Below are positions 19,787-29,714 of a stretch of DNA of 64,000 nt, piece after piece. Source of the stretch: Shewanella psychromarinicola (GTDB lineage: Bacteria; Pseudomonadota; Gammaproteobacteria; Enterobacterales; Shewanellaceae). The translations under genes and the position numbers were made by a program. The DNA lies in the NCBI RefSeq assembly GCF_003855155.1, contig NZ_CP034073.1:4340001-4404000 (forward strand). The letters are read 5' to 3'. Each line of letters begins with the position of its first letter. Position 1 is the stretch's first letter. A model generated the notes under the pieces. That model was not told the DNA's origin and did not search any database. It saw only the letters and a program-made list of their open reading frames with translations.

Positions 19787-19850
19787 CGTTGATATCACTT
19801 TGGCGACAATGTGGGTATAATATTGCAAACTTAATTAGCTCGCACAATCC

Positions 19851-20264
19851 ATGACCCAAGCAAACAATCCGCTTCACGGCATTAAACTAGAAACTATCGT
19901 TACTGAACTCGTTGAAAAGTACGGGTGGGAAGAATTAGGATCTAGGATAAATATTCAGTGTTTCAAAGATAATCCGAGTGTAAAATCAAGCTTGAAGTTT
20001 CTGCGTAAAACGCCTTGGGCGCGTGATAAAGTTGAATACTTATATCTTAAGGCCAACAAACTGCCCTTGCCGCCACCTAAAGACGATAACCGCGGTTCTT
20101 TTGCGGCTAAAACGCGGCCTGCGAAGGTAAAAACACCGTCAGCTAAACCCGTCTCAAATAAAACGGTTGCCGCTAAAGCTAAAGCTGACTCTGACTCTGA
20201 CACAGCAAGTACAGAATCAACAACACCAGTCAATGCCGATATTTGGGGAGCAAGCTCAAATTAG
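19851..20264 (+). CDS. VF530-family DNA-binding protein
   Basis: A 137-residue protein. Its first 75 residues match the VF530 family ([44 protein letters not shown]), small DNA-binding proteins of marine gammaproteobacteria. The remainder is a lysine/alanine-rich tail ending in acidic and threonine-rich sequence, probably disordered. A TATAAT hexamer lies at 19816-19821, 30 bp before the ATG. The biological role is not established. It is convergent with the following outer-membrane gene. Confidence 0.82.
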   Translation: MTQANNPLHGIKLETIVTELVEKYGWEELGSRINIQCFKDNPSVKSSLKFLRKTPWARDKVEYLYLKANKLPLPPPKDDNRGSFAAKTRPAKVKTPSAKPVSNKTVAAKAKADSDSDTASTESTTPVNADIWGASSN

Positions 20265-20292
20265 CTTATCAATGGCTAAACTCTGCCAGGGC

Positions 20293-21228
20293 TTATAGCG
20301 GAAATTCGAAAATTAATCGCCAAACTTTAAGCCCGCCACCCACTTGATAACTGAACCCAAAATGTTCGATTTTTACGCTGTCTAAGCCTATCGCACTGAA
20401 GCTGATGGGTTTTGAAAAGGCTAATGTCGTGCCGATTTCATAAGTGTATGAGGTTAAAACATCATTACCAACTGGGGTGACGAATTTTAGTTTGTCAAAA
20501 TACCAATGTGCGGCAATAAAAAATCTCGGCGCCACAAGGGTATCTTGCCACTGCCAATCATAATTAACCCCAAAGTCGATACCGGTTTTAAATACCGAAT
20601 AGCCTTCTGTGCTGTCATTTTGATTACTTTGATAGCCGGCATAATACACTCGGTTTACCCATACAGGGGTGAATAAAGGCGCATCAAGTTTATAGAGGGC
20701 CGATATGCCTGTGGAAAAAATCCCGACATGGCTGTAAGTCGAAAAATTATGCCCATAGCCTAAATCAACATAACTCTCCAATGTTAGCTGATCATCCACC
20801 AGCCAATGATATTCAAGCCCTGGCGTTAAAGTAATAGTGCCCACATTGTTAGGAAAACTGCCTTGAGGTAAGTCATTAAATGAATAATCAAAAAAACCAA
20901 ACGATGCCGTAAAACGTAACTTCAACACGTAATCATCTGCTGAATCAAGTTCGAATCCCATCGGGATATTGGCAACAGCAGCACTTTGGCCAGAGGTACG
21001 ATAAATACCACTGCCTAAGTAATTGGCAAATGCATAATGAGAAGCATCTGGTTCAGAGATCAATTCAGGCGATGTAGCGGGAGATAATTCAGATGCTTGG
21101 CTAATATTACTGCCAAGAATGAGTAATACCGTCACGGATATGACGCGAGAAAAAGGATACAAAAAACGCGTATAACTAAACGATGATGAACCAATGAGTG
21201 GTATGATCTGCCTTTGTTTCATCATCAT
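20293..21228 (-). CDS. Putative outer-membrane beta-barrel protein
   Basis: A 311-residue exported protein with an unusually long N-terminal region. The hydrophobic core VISVTVLLILGSNISQA spans about residues 29-45, preceded by aromatic and basic residues, with cleavage likely after QASELS. The mature part alternates polar and hydrophobic residues in a beta-barrel style and ends in IFEFPL. I do not recognise a named family with certainty. The three consecutive ATGs have no clear ribosome site. No linked operon genes; ribA begins only about 20 bp upstream of it on the same strand. Confidence 0.6.
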   Translation of the reverse strand: MMMKQRQIIPLIGSSSFSYTRFLYPFSRVISVTVLLILGSNISQASELSPATSPELISEPDASHYAFANYLGSGIYRTSGQSAAVANIPMGFELDSADDYVLKLRFTASFGFFDYSFNDLPQGSFPNNVGTITLTPGLEYHWLVDDQLTLESYVDLGYGHNFSTYSHVGIFSTGISALYKLDAPLFTPVWVNRVYYAGYQSNQNDSTEGYSVFKTGIDFGVNYDWQWQDTLVAPRFFIAAHWYFDKLKFVTPVGNDVLTSYTYEIGTTLAFSKPISFSAIGLDSVKIEHFGFSYQVGGGLKVWRLIFEFPL

Positions 21229-21248
21229 CTAAACTTTATGTTGTCAGG

Positions 21249-21857
21249 CTATTCATCGTGGAAGTAGTGCTCCGACATCATATGACCCATTTCAGTTGAC
21301 TTGGTCTTTAAATATGATTCGTTGTAACGATTTTTACCTACTTGTAATGGGATACGTTCGACCACTTCAATGCCAACATTTTGCATTGCCATGACTTTAC
21401 GCGGATTATTGGTCATCAACTTCACTTTAGTGACCCCAATTTTCTCTAGCATAGGCAAAATCATGTCGTACTTGCGCATATCCGCTTCAAAACCTAAACG
21501 CAAATTAGCTTCTACCGTATTGGCGCCAGCATCTTGCAGCTCATAAGCACGAATTTTATTGAGCAAACCAATCCCACGTCCTTCTTGACGTAAGTACAAC
21601 AAAAAGCCTTGGCCTTTCTCAGCAATGCTTTGCATTGCTGCTTGTAATTGAAATCCACAATCACAACGTAAACTAAATAATGCATCACCGGTCAAACATT
21701 CTGAATGAATACGACCTAGCATAGGTTGAGTGGGATCCAGTTGACCGAATGTCAACGCAACGTGTTCTTTACCCGTGGCGGTCTCTTCAAAACCGTGCAT
21801 AGCAAAAACCCCCCAAGGAGTGGGTAACTTAGATGTTGCGATATACTTTATCGACAT
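21249..21857 (-). CDS. ribA: GTP cyclohydrolase II
   Basis: A 202-residue RibA, which opens GTP to start riboflavin synthesis, releasing formate and pyrophosphate. The zinc-binding site is [20 protein letters not shown] (about residues 50-70). The conserved RQEGRGIGL loop near residue 90 and the GTP-binding MTNNPRK motif near 150 are present. The length is that of free-standing RibA, not the RibBA fusion. The stop codon of yibL lies about 35 bp upstream. Confidence 0.96.
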   Translation of the reverse strand: MSIKYIATSKLPTPWGVFAMHGFEETATGKEHVALTFGQLDPTQPMLGRIHSECLTGDALFSLRCDCGFQLQAAMQSIAEKGQGFLLYLRQEGRGIGLLNKIRAYELQDAGANTVEANLRLGFEADMRKYDMILPMLEKIGVTKVKLMTNNPRKVMAMQNVGIEVVERIPLQVGKNRYNESYLKTKSTEMGHMMSEHYFHDE

Positions 21858-21894
21858 GAATTAACCTTACGACAACTAACTGTAAAAGAAAATA

Positions 21895-22251
21895 TTAGAA
21901 CTTAGCAGGAGCAAAACCTGTTACATCTTTAATGCCCATTTCACGGCCTAATGCCGTTAAAGGATGCACAACCACTAAGCCTTTAACTGATTTATTTAAC
22001 TTGCCCATATCAGCTTGTTCTGCTTTGGTTAGCGTGCGCTTAAAGCCTAGCGCTTTCAACGCTGTACCTTCTTGGCTAAACTGACGTGTTTGTTGGCCTT
22101 TAATATTTGCGATTCGCTTAGTAACGGTTGCCACTTCTTTCTTAAACTGCAGGACAATCGCGGCATCACCACGTGCTTCAGCCGCGGCTAATTTGCGACG
22201 AAACTTGTCTAATTTATCATTCCAAGTCTGCAGCTCTTGCTTTAAATTCAT
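21895..22251 (-). CDS. yibL: YibL-family ribosome-associated protein
   Basis: A 118-residue basic protein of the YibL family, small proteins reported to co-purify with ribosomes. An N-terminal coiled coil (about 1-50: LQTWNDKLDKFRRKLAAAE) is followed by the family block FKRTLTKAEQADMGKLNKSVKGLVVVHPLTALG. The precise function is unknown. It is followed by ribA on the same strand and may share its transcript. Confidence 0.85.
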   Translation of the reverse strand: MNLKQELQTWNDKLDKFRRKLAAAEARGDAAIVLQFKKEVATVTKRIANIKGQQTRQFSQEGTALKALGFKRTLTKAEQADMGKLNKSVKGLVVVHPLTALGREMGIKDVTGFAPAKF

Positions 22252-22639
22252 TTGATTACCTTCAATGCTTTACTGTGTTAATGATTCATTTTCGCTTATG
22301 CGTTTATCACAACACCGTTTCGGAGGCAGATTATATACCCAAAACCCCCTAAGATGCGAATAGCAAACGCTTGATATATGAATGTACCAGCAAACTTTTT
22401 CACCCCATACAAATAATCAAGATATTATTACATTACAACAAACAATCAACACTATTGGACTGTGCACATTTTGCATGACTTACGTAATGTGTTTTATGCC
22501 ATCGTATATACCTAATCGCCCCATGGTTTATGCCCTTCGCTGCCAAGTTAGTGATCCGCATTTCTCACTCATATTGATTAATTGATCCGCAACCAAATCA
22601 CCTATATCCCCTTTTTACGACATTTGAGATAAATCACTA

Positions 22640-22667
22640 TTGCAATACTTATGATAATCATTATCAT
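22640..22667 (+). promoter_or_regulatory. Fur box overlapping the siderophore receptor promoter
   Basis: TGATAATCATTATCA at 22652-22666 is a perfect 7-1-7 palindrome matching the Fur core. A plausible promoter (TTGCAA at 22640-22645, TATCAT at 22662-22667) overlaps it, so iron-loaded Fur would block transcription of the receptor. The rest of the gap from 22252 shows no credible gene. Confidence 0.9.
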
Positions 22668-22696
22668 TCGCACTATTGTAAATAAAGGTGCCTGTT

Positions 22697-25174
22697 ATGA
22701 CGTTACTCCGTTTATCTCTCCTTGCCATTGCCTGTCAAGGTGTACTGTTTCCCGTTTATGCTCTCGCACAAACTCCCATTAGCCAGCCTAAAGCAGGAAC
22801 ACAGGCATCAACTGATAAGGCCAATACATCATCCCCAACTGATTATGAACGTATTACTGTTTACGGCAGACAAAACCACGTGGTGATGAACTCAGGACTG
22901 GCGACCAAATCGAATATGTCACTGATGGAAACCCCCGCAGCGGTGGTTATTGTTGATGAGGCATTAATTGACTCGCAAGGCATCACTAATATGCAAGAGT
23001 TGGTGCGTAACATCAGCGGAGTGACTCAAGCGGGCAATAATTATGGTATTGGCGACAACTTAGTGGTGCGCGGATTAGGTGCCAACTATACCTATGATGG
23101 TATGTATGGCGGCGCAGGTTTAGGTAACACCTTTAACCCAACACGTTCGCTGACCAACGTCAGCTCAGTCGAGGTGCTCAAAGGGCCTGCAACAGGACTT
23201 TATGGCATGGGCAGCGCAGGCGGCGTCATTAATCTTATTGAGAAAAAGCCAGCATTTGACGGTAAACAGTTGTTTGAAGCAGAAGTGGGTCAATGGGACA
23301 CTTATTCATTGATGGCCGACAGCACAGGCGCAATAACCGACGATATGGCTTATCGAGTGGTGGCTAAAAGTGCCCGCAGTGATGGCTATCGCGATTTGGG
23401 TACCGACAGAGATGAAGTTTATGGCTCACTAAAGTTTGTATTAGACGACAACCAAAATCTGATGCTATCTGCTGCTTACATTAACGATGCCATTCCGGTT
23501 GACTCGATTGGCCATCCTATCCGTATTTATAATGCCGCTTCTGTCGATGGTAAAACTGCAGCTGACGTTAGCTGGCAAGATCTGGTTAACGACCCAAGCA
23601 GCAAAGGTTTACAACTTAGCGATGAGCAGCGCCAACAACTGGCTGACTCGTTAAGTGCCAGTGACGGACAAACGCCATATGAGTTTGGTCCCAATGGGCT
23701 TATTTCACCGATGGCGAAAGACAACCAAGGTGAAGAGTTGCGCTTTAAACTCACCCATAATATTTACCTCACCGATAACTTATTCTTAAACCAACAGCTG
23801 CAATATCGTAATTACGAAACGGCTTTTGCTCGTCAAACGGGTGCTTATAACTATGTATATTGGCAACGAAATGGAGTGATTAACCAAAATCCTCGTGCGC
23901 CGCTTGTTGAAAATGATGTGTTATATCCCTACGCAGCACGTCGTCAGGAATACCGCAAAGTGTCCGCAGACGAAAAGTCATGGCAGTATTTTGCCGACTT
24001 ACGTTATGACTTTGACATTGGCAACATTAGTAACGAATTACTGGTCAATGTTAACGTTGAAGACCGCGATATCCGCTTTAAGCAGTATTCGATTTACGAC
24101 GCCGACTATACCTTGAAAGACCCCAACGGCAATCAATCCTATCAAGGCTCTCTACCTTTTATTTATGATATCCGTAACCCAAATTGGGGTGAAGGAGAAT
24201 TTGAAGATTACGACCCATTATTAACCAGTAACTACAATAAATCTGTCACTGCATGGGGTTTGGGCGTACAACATGTGGGTTACTTAGGGGGCGGCTTTAC
24301 CAGCCGTATTGGCGTTGCCTTTAATGAGATTAAACAAAGCTATGAACACTTAGGTGTTGATGCCCGCTACAGCAGTAGCCTAGCCGATCCTCAGCCAGAA
24401 GCCGACACCACAGATAACGGTGTAACCTACAATTTAGGCTTAACCTTTATGCCTACTGCCGATATCTCTATATTTGTTAATCACTCTAAAGGCCGAACAG
24501 CATACCGTGTGTTAGGCGACGTAAAAGGTAATGAAGCTGACCGCGAAGATTCGCAATCAATCAGTAATGATTTGGGTATTCGCGCCAAAGCATTTGATGA
24601 CCAATTATTGGCATCATTAGTATTGTTTAAAACCTCACGCACCAATCTGGCTTATACCAACCCAAATTACGACAGTAGCGCGGTCACGCCTGATATTGAC
24701 CCATACTTTTATGATGGCAGCGAAGATACCAAAGGGGTAGAACTGGATCTGAATGCTTATTTAAGTGACCAGTGGAAAGTGAACCTTAACGCGGTTTACC
24801 AAGATGCCAGAGACAATCAAAATCCCAATAGTAGTGATTATGGCCAACGCCAAAAAGGTGTGCCTTATGTAACCGCGGGGGCTTGGGTAACTTATGCAGC
24901 AGAATTGGGCTTATCAGCGCCACTATCATTAAGCCTAGGAGCCAAATATGTGGATGAGCGTAGTACACACTCAAGTTCGTTTGGCATACCTGACGGCTAC
25001 GTACCAAGTTACACCGTAATCGATTCAGCCATTAGTTATGATGTTGAGCGTTATAAAGTTCAATTGAACATTAATAACATCTTTAATGAAACTTATTACG
25101 ATAAAGCCATGTTCTTAGGCGGATTGCCCGGCGAAGAGCGCAACGCGAAGTTAACGGTAACCTATCGAATTTAA
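22697..25174 (+). CDS. TonB-dependent siderophore receptor
   Basis: An outer-membrane receptor of 825 residues for a ferric siderophore. The ATG at 22697 is chosen because AAAGG lies 8 bp before it; a GTG three codons earlier is less likely. The signal peptide ends near YALAQT. The plug (about 60-180) shows YERITVYGRQ, VRGLGANYTYDG and VEVLKGPATGLYGMGSAGGVIN. The barrel ends with KLTVTYRI. The FhuA/FecA-like plug and the perfect Fur box upstream both point to iron uptake. The siderophore cannot be named; no biosynthesis genes are nearby. A terminator follows. Confidence 0.94.
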   Translation: MTLLRLSLLAIACQGVLFPVYALAQTPISQPKAGTQASTDKANTSSPTDYERITVYGRQNHVVMNSGLATKSNMSLMETPAAVVIVDEALIDSQGITNMQELVRNISGVTQAGNNYGIGDNLVVRGLGANYTYDGMYGGAGLGNTFNPTRSLTNVSSVEVLKGPATGLYGMGSAGGVINLIEKKPAFDGKQLFEAEVGQWDTYSLMADSTGAITDDMAYRVVAKSARSDGYRDLGTDRDEVYGSLKFVLDDNQNLMLSAAYINDAIPVDSIGHPIRIYNAASVDGKTAADVSWQDLVNDPSSKGLQLSDEQRQQLADSLSASDGQTPYEFGPNGLISPMAKDNQGEELRFKLTHNIYLTDNLFLNQQLQYRNYETAFARQTGAYNYVYWQRNGVINQNPRAPLVENDVLYPYAARRQEYRKVSADEKSWQYFADLRYDFDIGNISNELLVNVNVEDRDIRFKQYSIYDADYTLKDPNGNQSYQGSLPFIYDIRNPNWGEGEFEDYDPLLTSNYNKSVTAWGLGVQHVGYLGGGFTSRIGVAFNEIKQSYEHLGVDARYSSSLADPQPEADTTDNGVTYNLGLTFMPTADISIFVNHSKGRTAYRVLGDVKGNEADREDSQSISNDLGIRAKAFDDQLLASLVLFKTSRTNLAYTNPNYDSSAVTPDIDPYFYDGSEDTKGVELDLNAYLSDQWKVNLNAVYQDARDNQNPNSSDYGQRQKGVPYVTAGAWVTYAAELGLSAPLSLSLGAKYVDERSTHSSSFGIPDGYVPSYTVIDSAISYDVERYKVQLNINNIFNETYYDKAMFLGGLPGEERNAKLTVTYRI

Positions 25175-25226
25175 TGCAATAGTGGTTTGGGTTCGGTTTG
25201 ATCAAAATCGAATGACAACATGGTGT

Positions 25227-25255
25227 AAAGCACTGCCTTTTGCAGTGCTTTTTTA
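25227..25255 (+). terminator. Terminator after the siderophore receptor
   Basis: Stem AAAGCACTGC/GCAGTGCTTT with a 5-nt loop and six Ts. Confidence 0.9.
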
Positions 25256-25344
25256 TCCCTGTTTGATAAGGATAATTGACTATCTAGGCTACATGTAGGA
25301 TAACCGAGACATTAATTCAAGCGGTTACCTTAGGATATTATTTG

Positions 25345-26583
25345 ATGGCTAATACCATTTTTACCCCATACACCTTGACCAATGGCGCAATTATTCCTAA
25401 TCGGTTGGTCAAAGCCGCCATGGAAGAAAATCTTGCTAATGCCCTGCAACAACCTGATCACGCATTGTTCAGCTTATATGATGCTTGGGCAAAAGGCGGC
25501 GTTGGATTAATGATCACCGGCAACGTCATGATTGATCCCTTAGCCATGACCGGCCCTGGCGGCGTGGTATTAACCTCTAGCAGCGCACTTGCCCCCTTCA
25601 CTCAATGGGCCAAAACGGCTAAACAACATAGTGCCAGAGTATGGATGCAGATCAATCATCCCGGCAGACAGGTGTTTAAAACCATGGGCGGTAAGAATAT
25701 TGCCCCATCAGCTATCGCACTCGATCTAGGTAAACATTCATCAATGTTTTCTGAGCCTAAAGCCATGACTACTGCAGATATTGACGACGTTATCCAACGT
25801 TTTGTTACCACAGCCAGCATGGCTCAACAAGCGGGGTTTGATGGCGTACAAATTCATGCCGCACACGGATATTTACTGGCACAATTTTTATCGCCATTAA
25901 CCAACAGGCGCAATGATGAATGGGGCGGAAGTCTTCATAATCGTGCCAAACTATTAATGGAAGTGGTCAAGCAAGTTAGGCTGAGATGTGGTGCCGGTTT
26001 TGACATTGCGGTAAAACTCAATTCAGCCGATTTTCAACGGGGTGGCTTTGATATCGACGATGCCGAAAAAGTCATTACTATGCTGGCGCAGCATCAAGTA
26101 GAAATGGTGGAATTATCAGGCGGCAGCTATGAAGCACCCGCTATGCAAGGTCGCAGTGCCGATGAACGCACCTTAGCTCGAGAAGCTTACTTTTTAAGTT
26201 TAACCGCGCAGTTGGTCCAGCGCAGCCCTATACCTTTAATGTTAACAGGGGGGATTTATCGCCTGCCAGTGGCACAACAAGTCATTGATACCGGCTTTGC
26301 CTTATGCGGTATTGCCAGCGCCCTCGCCTTTTATCCCAACTTAGCCAATAAGTGGCGAACACAGCCCGAGTTTATCCCGTCTATTCCAATGGTTAATTGG
26401 CAAAGTAAGCCCTTAGCTGGGCTGGCAACTATGGCTATCATTAAACGCCAACTTCGCCGCATAAGCCAAGGGAAACCACCACAAACCAATGATTCCCCCT
26501 TGTGGAGTTTAGTGGTCGATCAATTTAGAACGAAACAACGCACTAAGAGTTATCGACATGCTTTAGGCATCACGAACGCTTAA
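25345..26583 (+). CDS. NADH:flavin oxidoreductase (Old Yellow Enzyme family)
   Basis: A 412-residue FMN-dependent TIM-barrel oxidoreductase. The ATG at 25345 has AGGA 9 bp upstream; the TTG just before it is an alternative. Family features include the N-terminal LTNGAIIPNRLVKAAM, the active-site segment QIHAAHGYLLAQFLSP (about residue 173), NRRNDEWGGSLHNR, and a phosphate-binding PLMLTGG near residue 303. It most resembles 2,4-dienoyl-CoA-reductase-like single-domain members; the substrate is unknown. The gene stands alone between the receptor terminator and convergent nrdG. Confidence 0.88.
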   Translation: MANTIFTPYTLTNGAIIPNRLVKAAMEENLANALQQPDHALFSLYDAWAKGGVGLMITGNVMIDPLAMTGPGGVVLTSSSALAPFTQWAKTAKQHSARVWMQINHPGRQVFKTMGGKNIAPSAIALDLGKHSSMFSEPKAMTTADIDDVIQRFVTTASMAQQAGFDGVQIHAAHGYLLAQFLSPLTNRRNDEWGGSLHNRAKLLMEVVKQVRLRCGAGFDIAVKLNSADFQRGGFDIDDAEKVITMLAQHQVEMVELSGGSYEAPAMQGRSADERTLAREAYFLSLTAQLVQRSPIPLMLTGGIYRLPVAQQVIDTGFALCGIASALAFYPNLANKWRTQPEFIPSIPMVNWQSKPLAGLATMAIIKRQLRRISQGKPPQTNDSPLWSLVVDQFRTKQRTKSYRHALGITNA

Positions 26584-26617
26584 AACACTCATGCTTAACA
26601 CCGTCTAGATTCAAACA

Positions 26618-27085
26618 CTATCTGTTAAAACGATAAACCTGTTGATTGCTGCTACCGCGCCACAATAGCGCGGGATCAGCTTTATCTTGTTCAAACTTAC
26701 CGTCAATCATTACATCCACCAAGTTCACCACGGTTTGTTGCTGCTCACTTAGATCAGCAAGTTGGTAACCGGTCCATAACCAAATATCTTTCTCGGGACA
26801 TTCATCCTTTACCCGCATCACCAATTTCAATATCGCTTCAAGGTTAGCGGGATGCAGCGGATCACCACCGCTTAACGATAAGCCGCGACGGAAAATACGA
26901 CTGTCGGTTAAATCATTAAGAATCTGATCTTCTAACGCTTGGCTAAATACATGCCCAGCATCGACACGCCAAGTGCTTTGGTTATAGCATCCCTTACAAG
27001 CATGCTCGCAACCGCTGACAAATAACGTGCAGCGATTGCCCTCGCCGTTGATCACATCAATACTATGATAAGCACTATAATACAT
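26618..27085 (-). CDS. nrdG: Anaerobic ribonucleotide reductase activating protein
   Basis: A 155-residue radical SAM enzyme that uses a [4Fe-4S] cluster to make the glycyl radical of NrdD. The cluster motif Cys-x3-Cys-x2-Cys is in SGCEHACKGCYNQ (about residues 25-37), and LSLSGGDPLHP follows near residue 71. The start codon overlaps the nrdD stop codon by one base (TAATG), so translation is coupled. The length fits NrdG. Confidence 0.96.
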   Translation of the reverse strand: MYYSAYHSIDVINGEGNRCTLFVSGCEHACKGCYNQSTWRVDAGHVFSQALEDQILNDLTDSRIFRRGLSLSGGDPLHPANLEAILKLVMRVKDECPEKDIWLWTGYQLADLSEQQQTVVNLVDVMIDGKFEQDKADPALLWRGSSNQQVYRFNR

Positions 27086-29202
27086 TATAAATGCTTCACT
27101 CTGCGCTTCACTTCTTCTTGCTTACCAAAGTTAAACGGCCGTGAATCTGGGCTGCCCAAATAGCCACAAACTCGTCGAATCACAGACACTCGACTAGGTT
27201 CGTGATTACCGCATTTGGGGCAAACAAAGCCCTTGCTGGTACAATTGAACTCACCGATATAGCCACAATCGTAACACTCATCAATCGGAGTGTTGGTGCC
27301 GTAATATGGCACCCGACTGTAGCTGTAATCCCAAACATTTTCGAGCGCTTCAATATTGTGCTGCATGTTAGGGTATTCGCCGTAGCAAATAAATCCACCA
27401 TTGGCGATAGCCGGATAAGGTTGTTCAAAATCAATCTTATCGTATGGATTCACTTGCTTTTCAACATCTAAATGGAAACTATTCGTGTAATAGCCTTTAT
27501 CTGTCACCCCTGCCACCACACCGAACTGAGTCGTATCAAGCTGGCAAAAACGGCTACATAAATTTTCACTAGGAGTACTGTACAAACTAAAACCATAACC
27601 CGTTTCTTGCTTCCAAGATTCAGTGGCTTGCTTCAAATGATTAATGATCGCAACAGCTTTCTCACGTAATTGAGCGTTATCAAACACATGTTCAGCATTG
27701 CCATACAAGGCATTAATGGTTTCGTGTAGGCCAATAAAGCCTAACGAAATTGACGCACGACCATTTTTAAAGATCTCGCTAACATCATCATCGGCATTTA
27801 AGCGCACGCCACACGCCCCTTCCATATAAAGAATTGGTGCCACTCGCGCTTTAACCCCGGTTAACCGAGCAATGCGAGTATCTAACGCTTTGCGTGCAAT
27901 CAGTAGTCGCTGGTCGAGTAATTGATAAAAACGCTGTTCATCTTGACCTGCTTCCAACGCAATACGCGGTAAGTTAAGGCTAACAACACCTAAATTATTG
28001 CGTCCTTCATGTACCAATTGGCCATCTTCTTCATAAGTGCCCAAAAATGAACGACAACCCATCGGAGTTTTAAATGAACCAGTGACTTTCACCACTTGAT
28101 CATAATTTAAAATATCAGGGTACATGCGCATAGTTGAACAGGTTAATGCCATCTTTTTAATGTCGTAATTGACGTCAGCCGCTTTATGATTCACGCCATC
28201 TTTAATCGCAAACACCAATTTAGGGAATACTGCCGTTTTACGGTTTTTACCTAAGCCAGCCATGCGCACAGTTAACATAGATTGCTGAATTAAACGAGAT
28301 TCCCACGATATCCCCAATCCAAAGCCAAAGGTAACAAAGGGCGTTTGTCCATTGGCGGTATGTAAGGTGTTGACTTCATATTCAAGCGATTGAAACGCGT
28401 CATGACACTCTTTTTCGGTTTGAGTCATCGCATAATCTTCCACGTCGGCCACTTGCCATTTTTTAGCGACGCTAAGGTGCTTTTGATAACTAATTTGTAC
28501 AAACTCAGCTAACACTTCATCAATACGGTTAATCGTTGTGCCACCATAAATATGGCTCGCCACCTGTGCAATAATTTGCGCCGTCACAGCCGTTGCGGTC
28601 GAAATCGATTTAGGCGGTTCTATTTCAGCATTGCCCATTTTAAAGCCATGAGTCAGCATGCCGGCTAAATCGATTAACATGCAGTTAAACATCGGGAAAA
28701 ATGGTGCGTAGTCTAAGTCGTGATAGTGGATTTCGCCCTTTTCATGTGCTTCGACAACATCTTTAGGTAATAAGTGAGTTTTGGCGTAATGCTTGGCAAC
28801 AATCCCGGCAAGTAAGTCACGTTGAGTGGGGATCACTTTGGCATCTTTATTGGCGTTTTCGTTTAAAATGGCACTGTCTGATTGCTCAACCAAGCCGCGA
28901 ATAGCACAATTTAATTTACTTTGAGTTTCACGATGGGTATCGCGATCATGGCGATACTCAATGTAATGACGTGCCACCGATTTATACGGCCCAGACATTA
29001 ATAAGTTTTCGACTGCATGTTGTAGTTCGTGAATATCAACTTCGGTTTTCGCAGCCATTTGCTGTTCAACCGTTTGCGCTAACTGCTGCGCATATTGATG
29101 ATCTGCTTGACCTGCAGACTCCATTGCTGCTACTACAGCCTCTTTGATCCGACATCCATCAAAGGCGGTTCGACATCCATCTCTTTTCACGACTACAAGC
29201 AT
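27085..29202 (-). CDS. nrdD: Anaerobic ribonucleoside-triphosphate reductase
   Basis: A 705-residue class III reductase that converts NTPs to dNTPs without oxygen, using formate as reductant. An ATP-cone allosteric domain occupies residues about 1-95, then the ten-stranded catalytic barrel. Zinc ligands appear as CYDCGYIGEFNC and CPKCG near 640-670. The glycyl-radical site is RRVCGYLGSPDSRPFN near the C-terminus. An AAGGA site precedes the ATG. Two NrdR boxes and an FNR-like site upstream suggest control by dNTP status and oxygen. Operon nrdD-nrdG. Confidence 0.97.
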   Translation of the reverse strand: MLVVVKRDGCRTAFDGCRIKEAVVAAMESAGQADHQYAQQLAQTVEQQMAAKTEVDIHELQHAVENLLMSGPYKSVARHYIEYRHDRDTHRETQSKLNCAIRGLVEQSDSAILNENANKDAKVIPTQRDLLAGIVAKHYAKTHLLPKDVVEAHEKGEIHYHDLDYAPFFPMFNCMLIDLAGMLTHGFKMGNAEIEPPKSISTATAVTAQIIAQVASHIYGGTTINRIDEVLAEFVQISYQKHLSVAKKWQVADVEDYAMTQTEKECHDAFQSLEYEVNTLHTANGQTPFVTFGFGLGISWESRLIQQSMLTVRMAGLGKNRKTAVFPKLVFAIKDGVNHKAADVNYDIKKMALTCSTMRMYPDILNYDQVVKVTGSFKTPMGCRSFLGTYEEDGQLVHEGRNNLGVVSLNLPRIALEAGQDEQRFYQLLDQRLLIARKALDTRIARLTGVKARVAPILYMEGACGVRLNADDDVSEIFKNGRASISLGFIGLHETINALYGNAEHVFDNAQLREKAVAIINHLKQATESWKQETGYGFSLYSTPSENLCSRFCQLDTTQFGVVAGVTDKGYYTNSFHLDVEKQVNPYDKIDFEQPYPAIANGGFICYGEYPNMQHNIEALENVWDYSYSRVPYYGTNTPIDECYDCGYIGEFNCTSKGFVCPKCGNHEPSRVSVIRRVCGYLGSPDSRPFNFGKQEEVKRRVKHL

Positions 29203-29218
29203 ACGACCATCCTTACAA

Positions 29219-29265
29219 GCACTATATATAGAACTTTAATTTACAAAAAACACAATATAGAGTGT
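29219..29265 (-). promoter_or_regulatory. Tandem NrdR boxes upstream of nrdD
   Basis: Box 1 at 29219-29234 (core CACTATATATAGAAC) and box 2 at 29250-29265 (ACACAATATAGAGTGT) match the NrdR palindrome. Their starts are 31 bp apart, about three helical turns, the usual NrdR arrangement. They lie 17-63 bp upstream of the start codon, where the promoter must be. Confidence 0.88.
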
Positions 29266-29293
29266 ATTAGACACATTAACGCTGAGCGTTACT

Positions 29294-29307
29294 TTGATCC
29301 AGATCAT
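29294..29307. promoter_or_regulatory. FNR-like site upstream of nrdD
   Basis: TTGAT-CCAG-ATCAT matches the FNR/EtrA palindrome TTGAT-N4-ATCAA in 9 of 10 positions. It lies just upstream of the NrdR boxes, suitable for anaerobic activation. Confidence 0.7.
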
Positions 29308-29714
29308 AATTCTCAGCACTACTTAATATTGAAAAACATCTTGCTTTCAGCAAAAGATATTGTAGGAATGTTCACTGATCCGTCGGATAAAAATACAAGG
29401 GGAGAGATGGTAAATTGTTTCACAATATGGAGTGTTTTCGTAAATCAATATTGCCATATTCAAACACCGCTAGCGCGGTACTCAACAAGCTAACATAACG
29501 CTTAAGCGCGCTACGCTGTCATCGAACACCATTCTAGTCGTCATATCAACAAACTAAGTGACTTGCCAATGACTCTTTATTAAAGGAGCATTGAACATAA
29601 TGATGACAACAACCCAACTTGGACAATACCGTTATTGCATAAACATTAATCGAGCGGTATCGAACTCGTGCATCCGTAATGGGCACATGACTCATATTCG
29701 ACACCGCATAAGTG
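29308..29714. other. Intergenic region between nrdD and rssA
   Basis: No credible gene. A third NrdR-like sequence (CACAATATGGAGTGT, about 29421-29435) lies about 170 bp beyond box 2. A short plus-strand frame from about 29591, preceded by AAAGGAG, runs into the 3' end of rssA and looks unlike a protein. Confidence 0.5.

Noticed and set aside
22382-22585. 67-codon plus-strand frame between yibL and the siderophore receptor
   Set aside because: No ribosome site and no protein-like features; lies in the promoter region.
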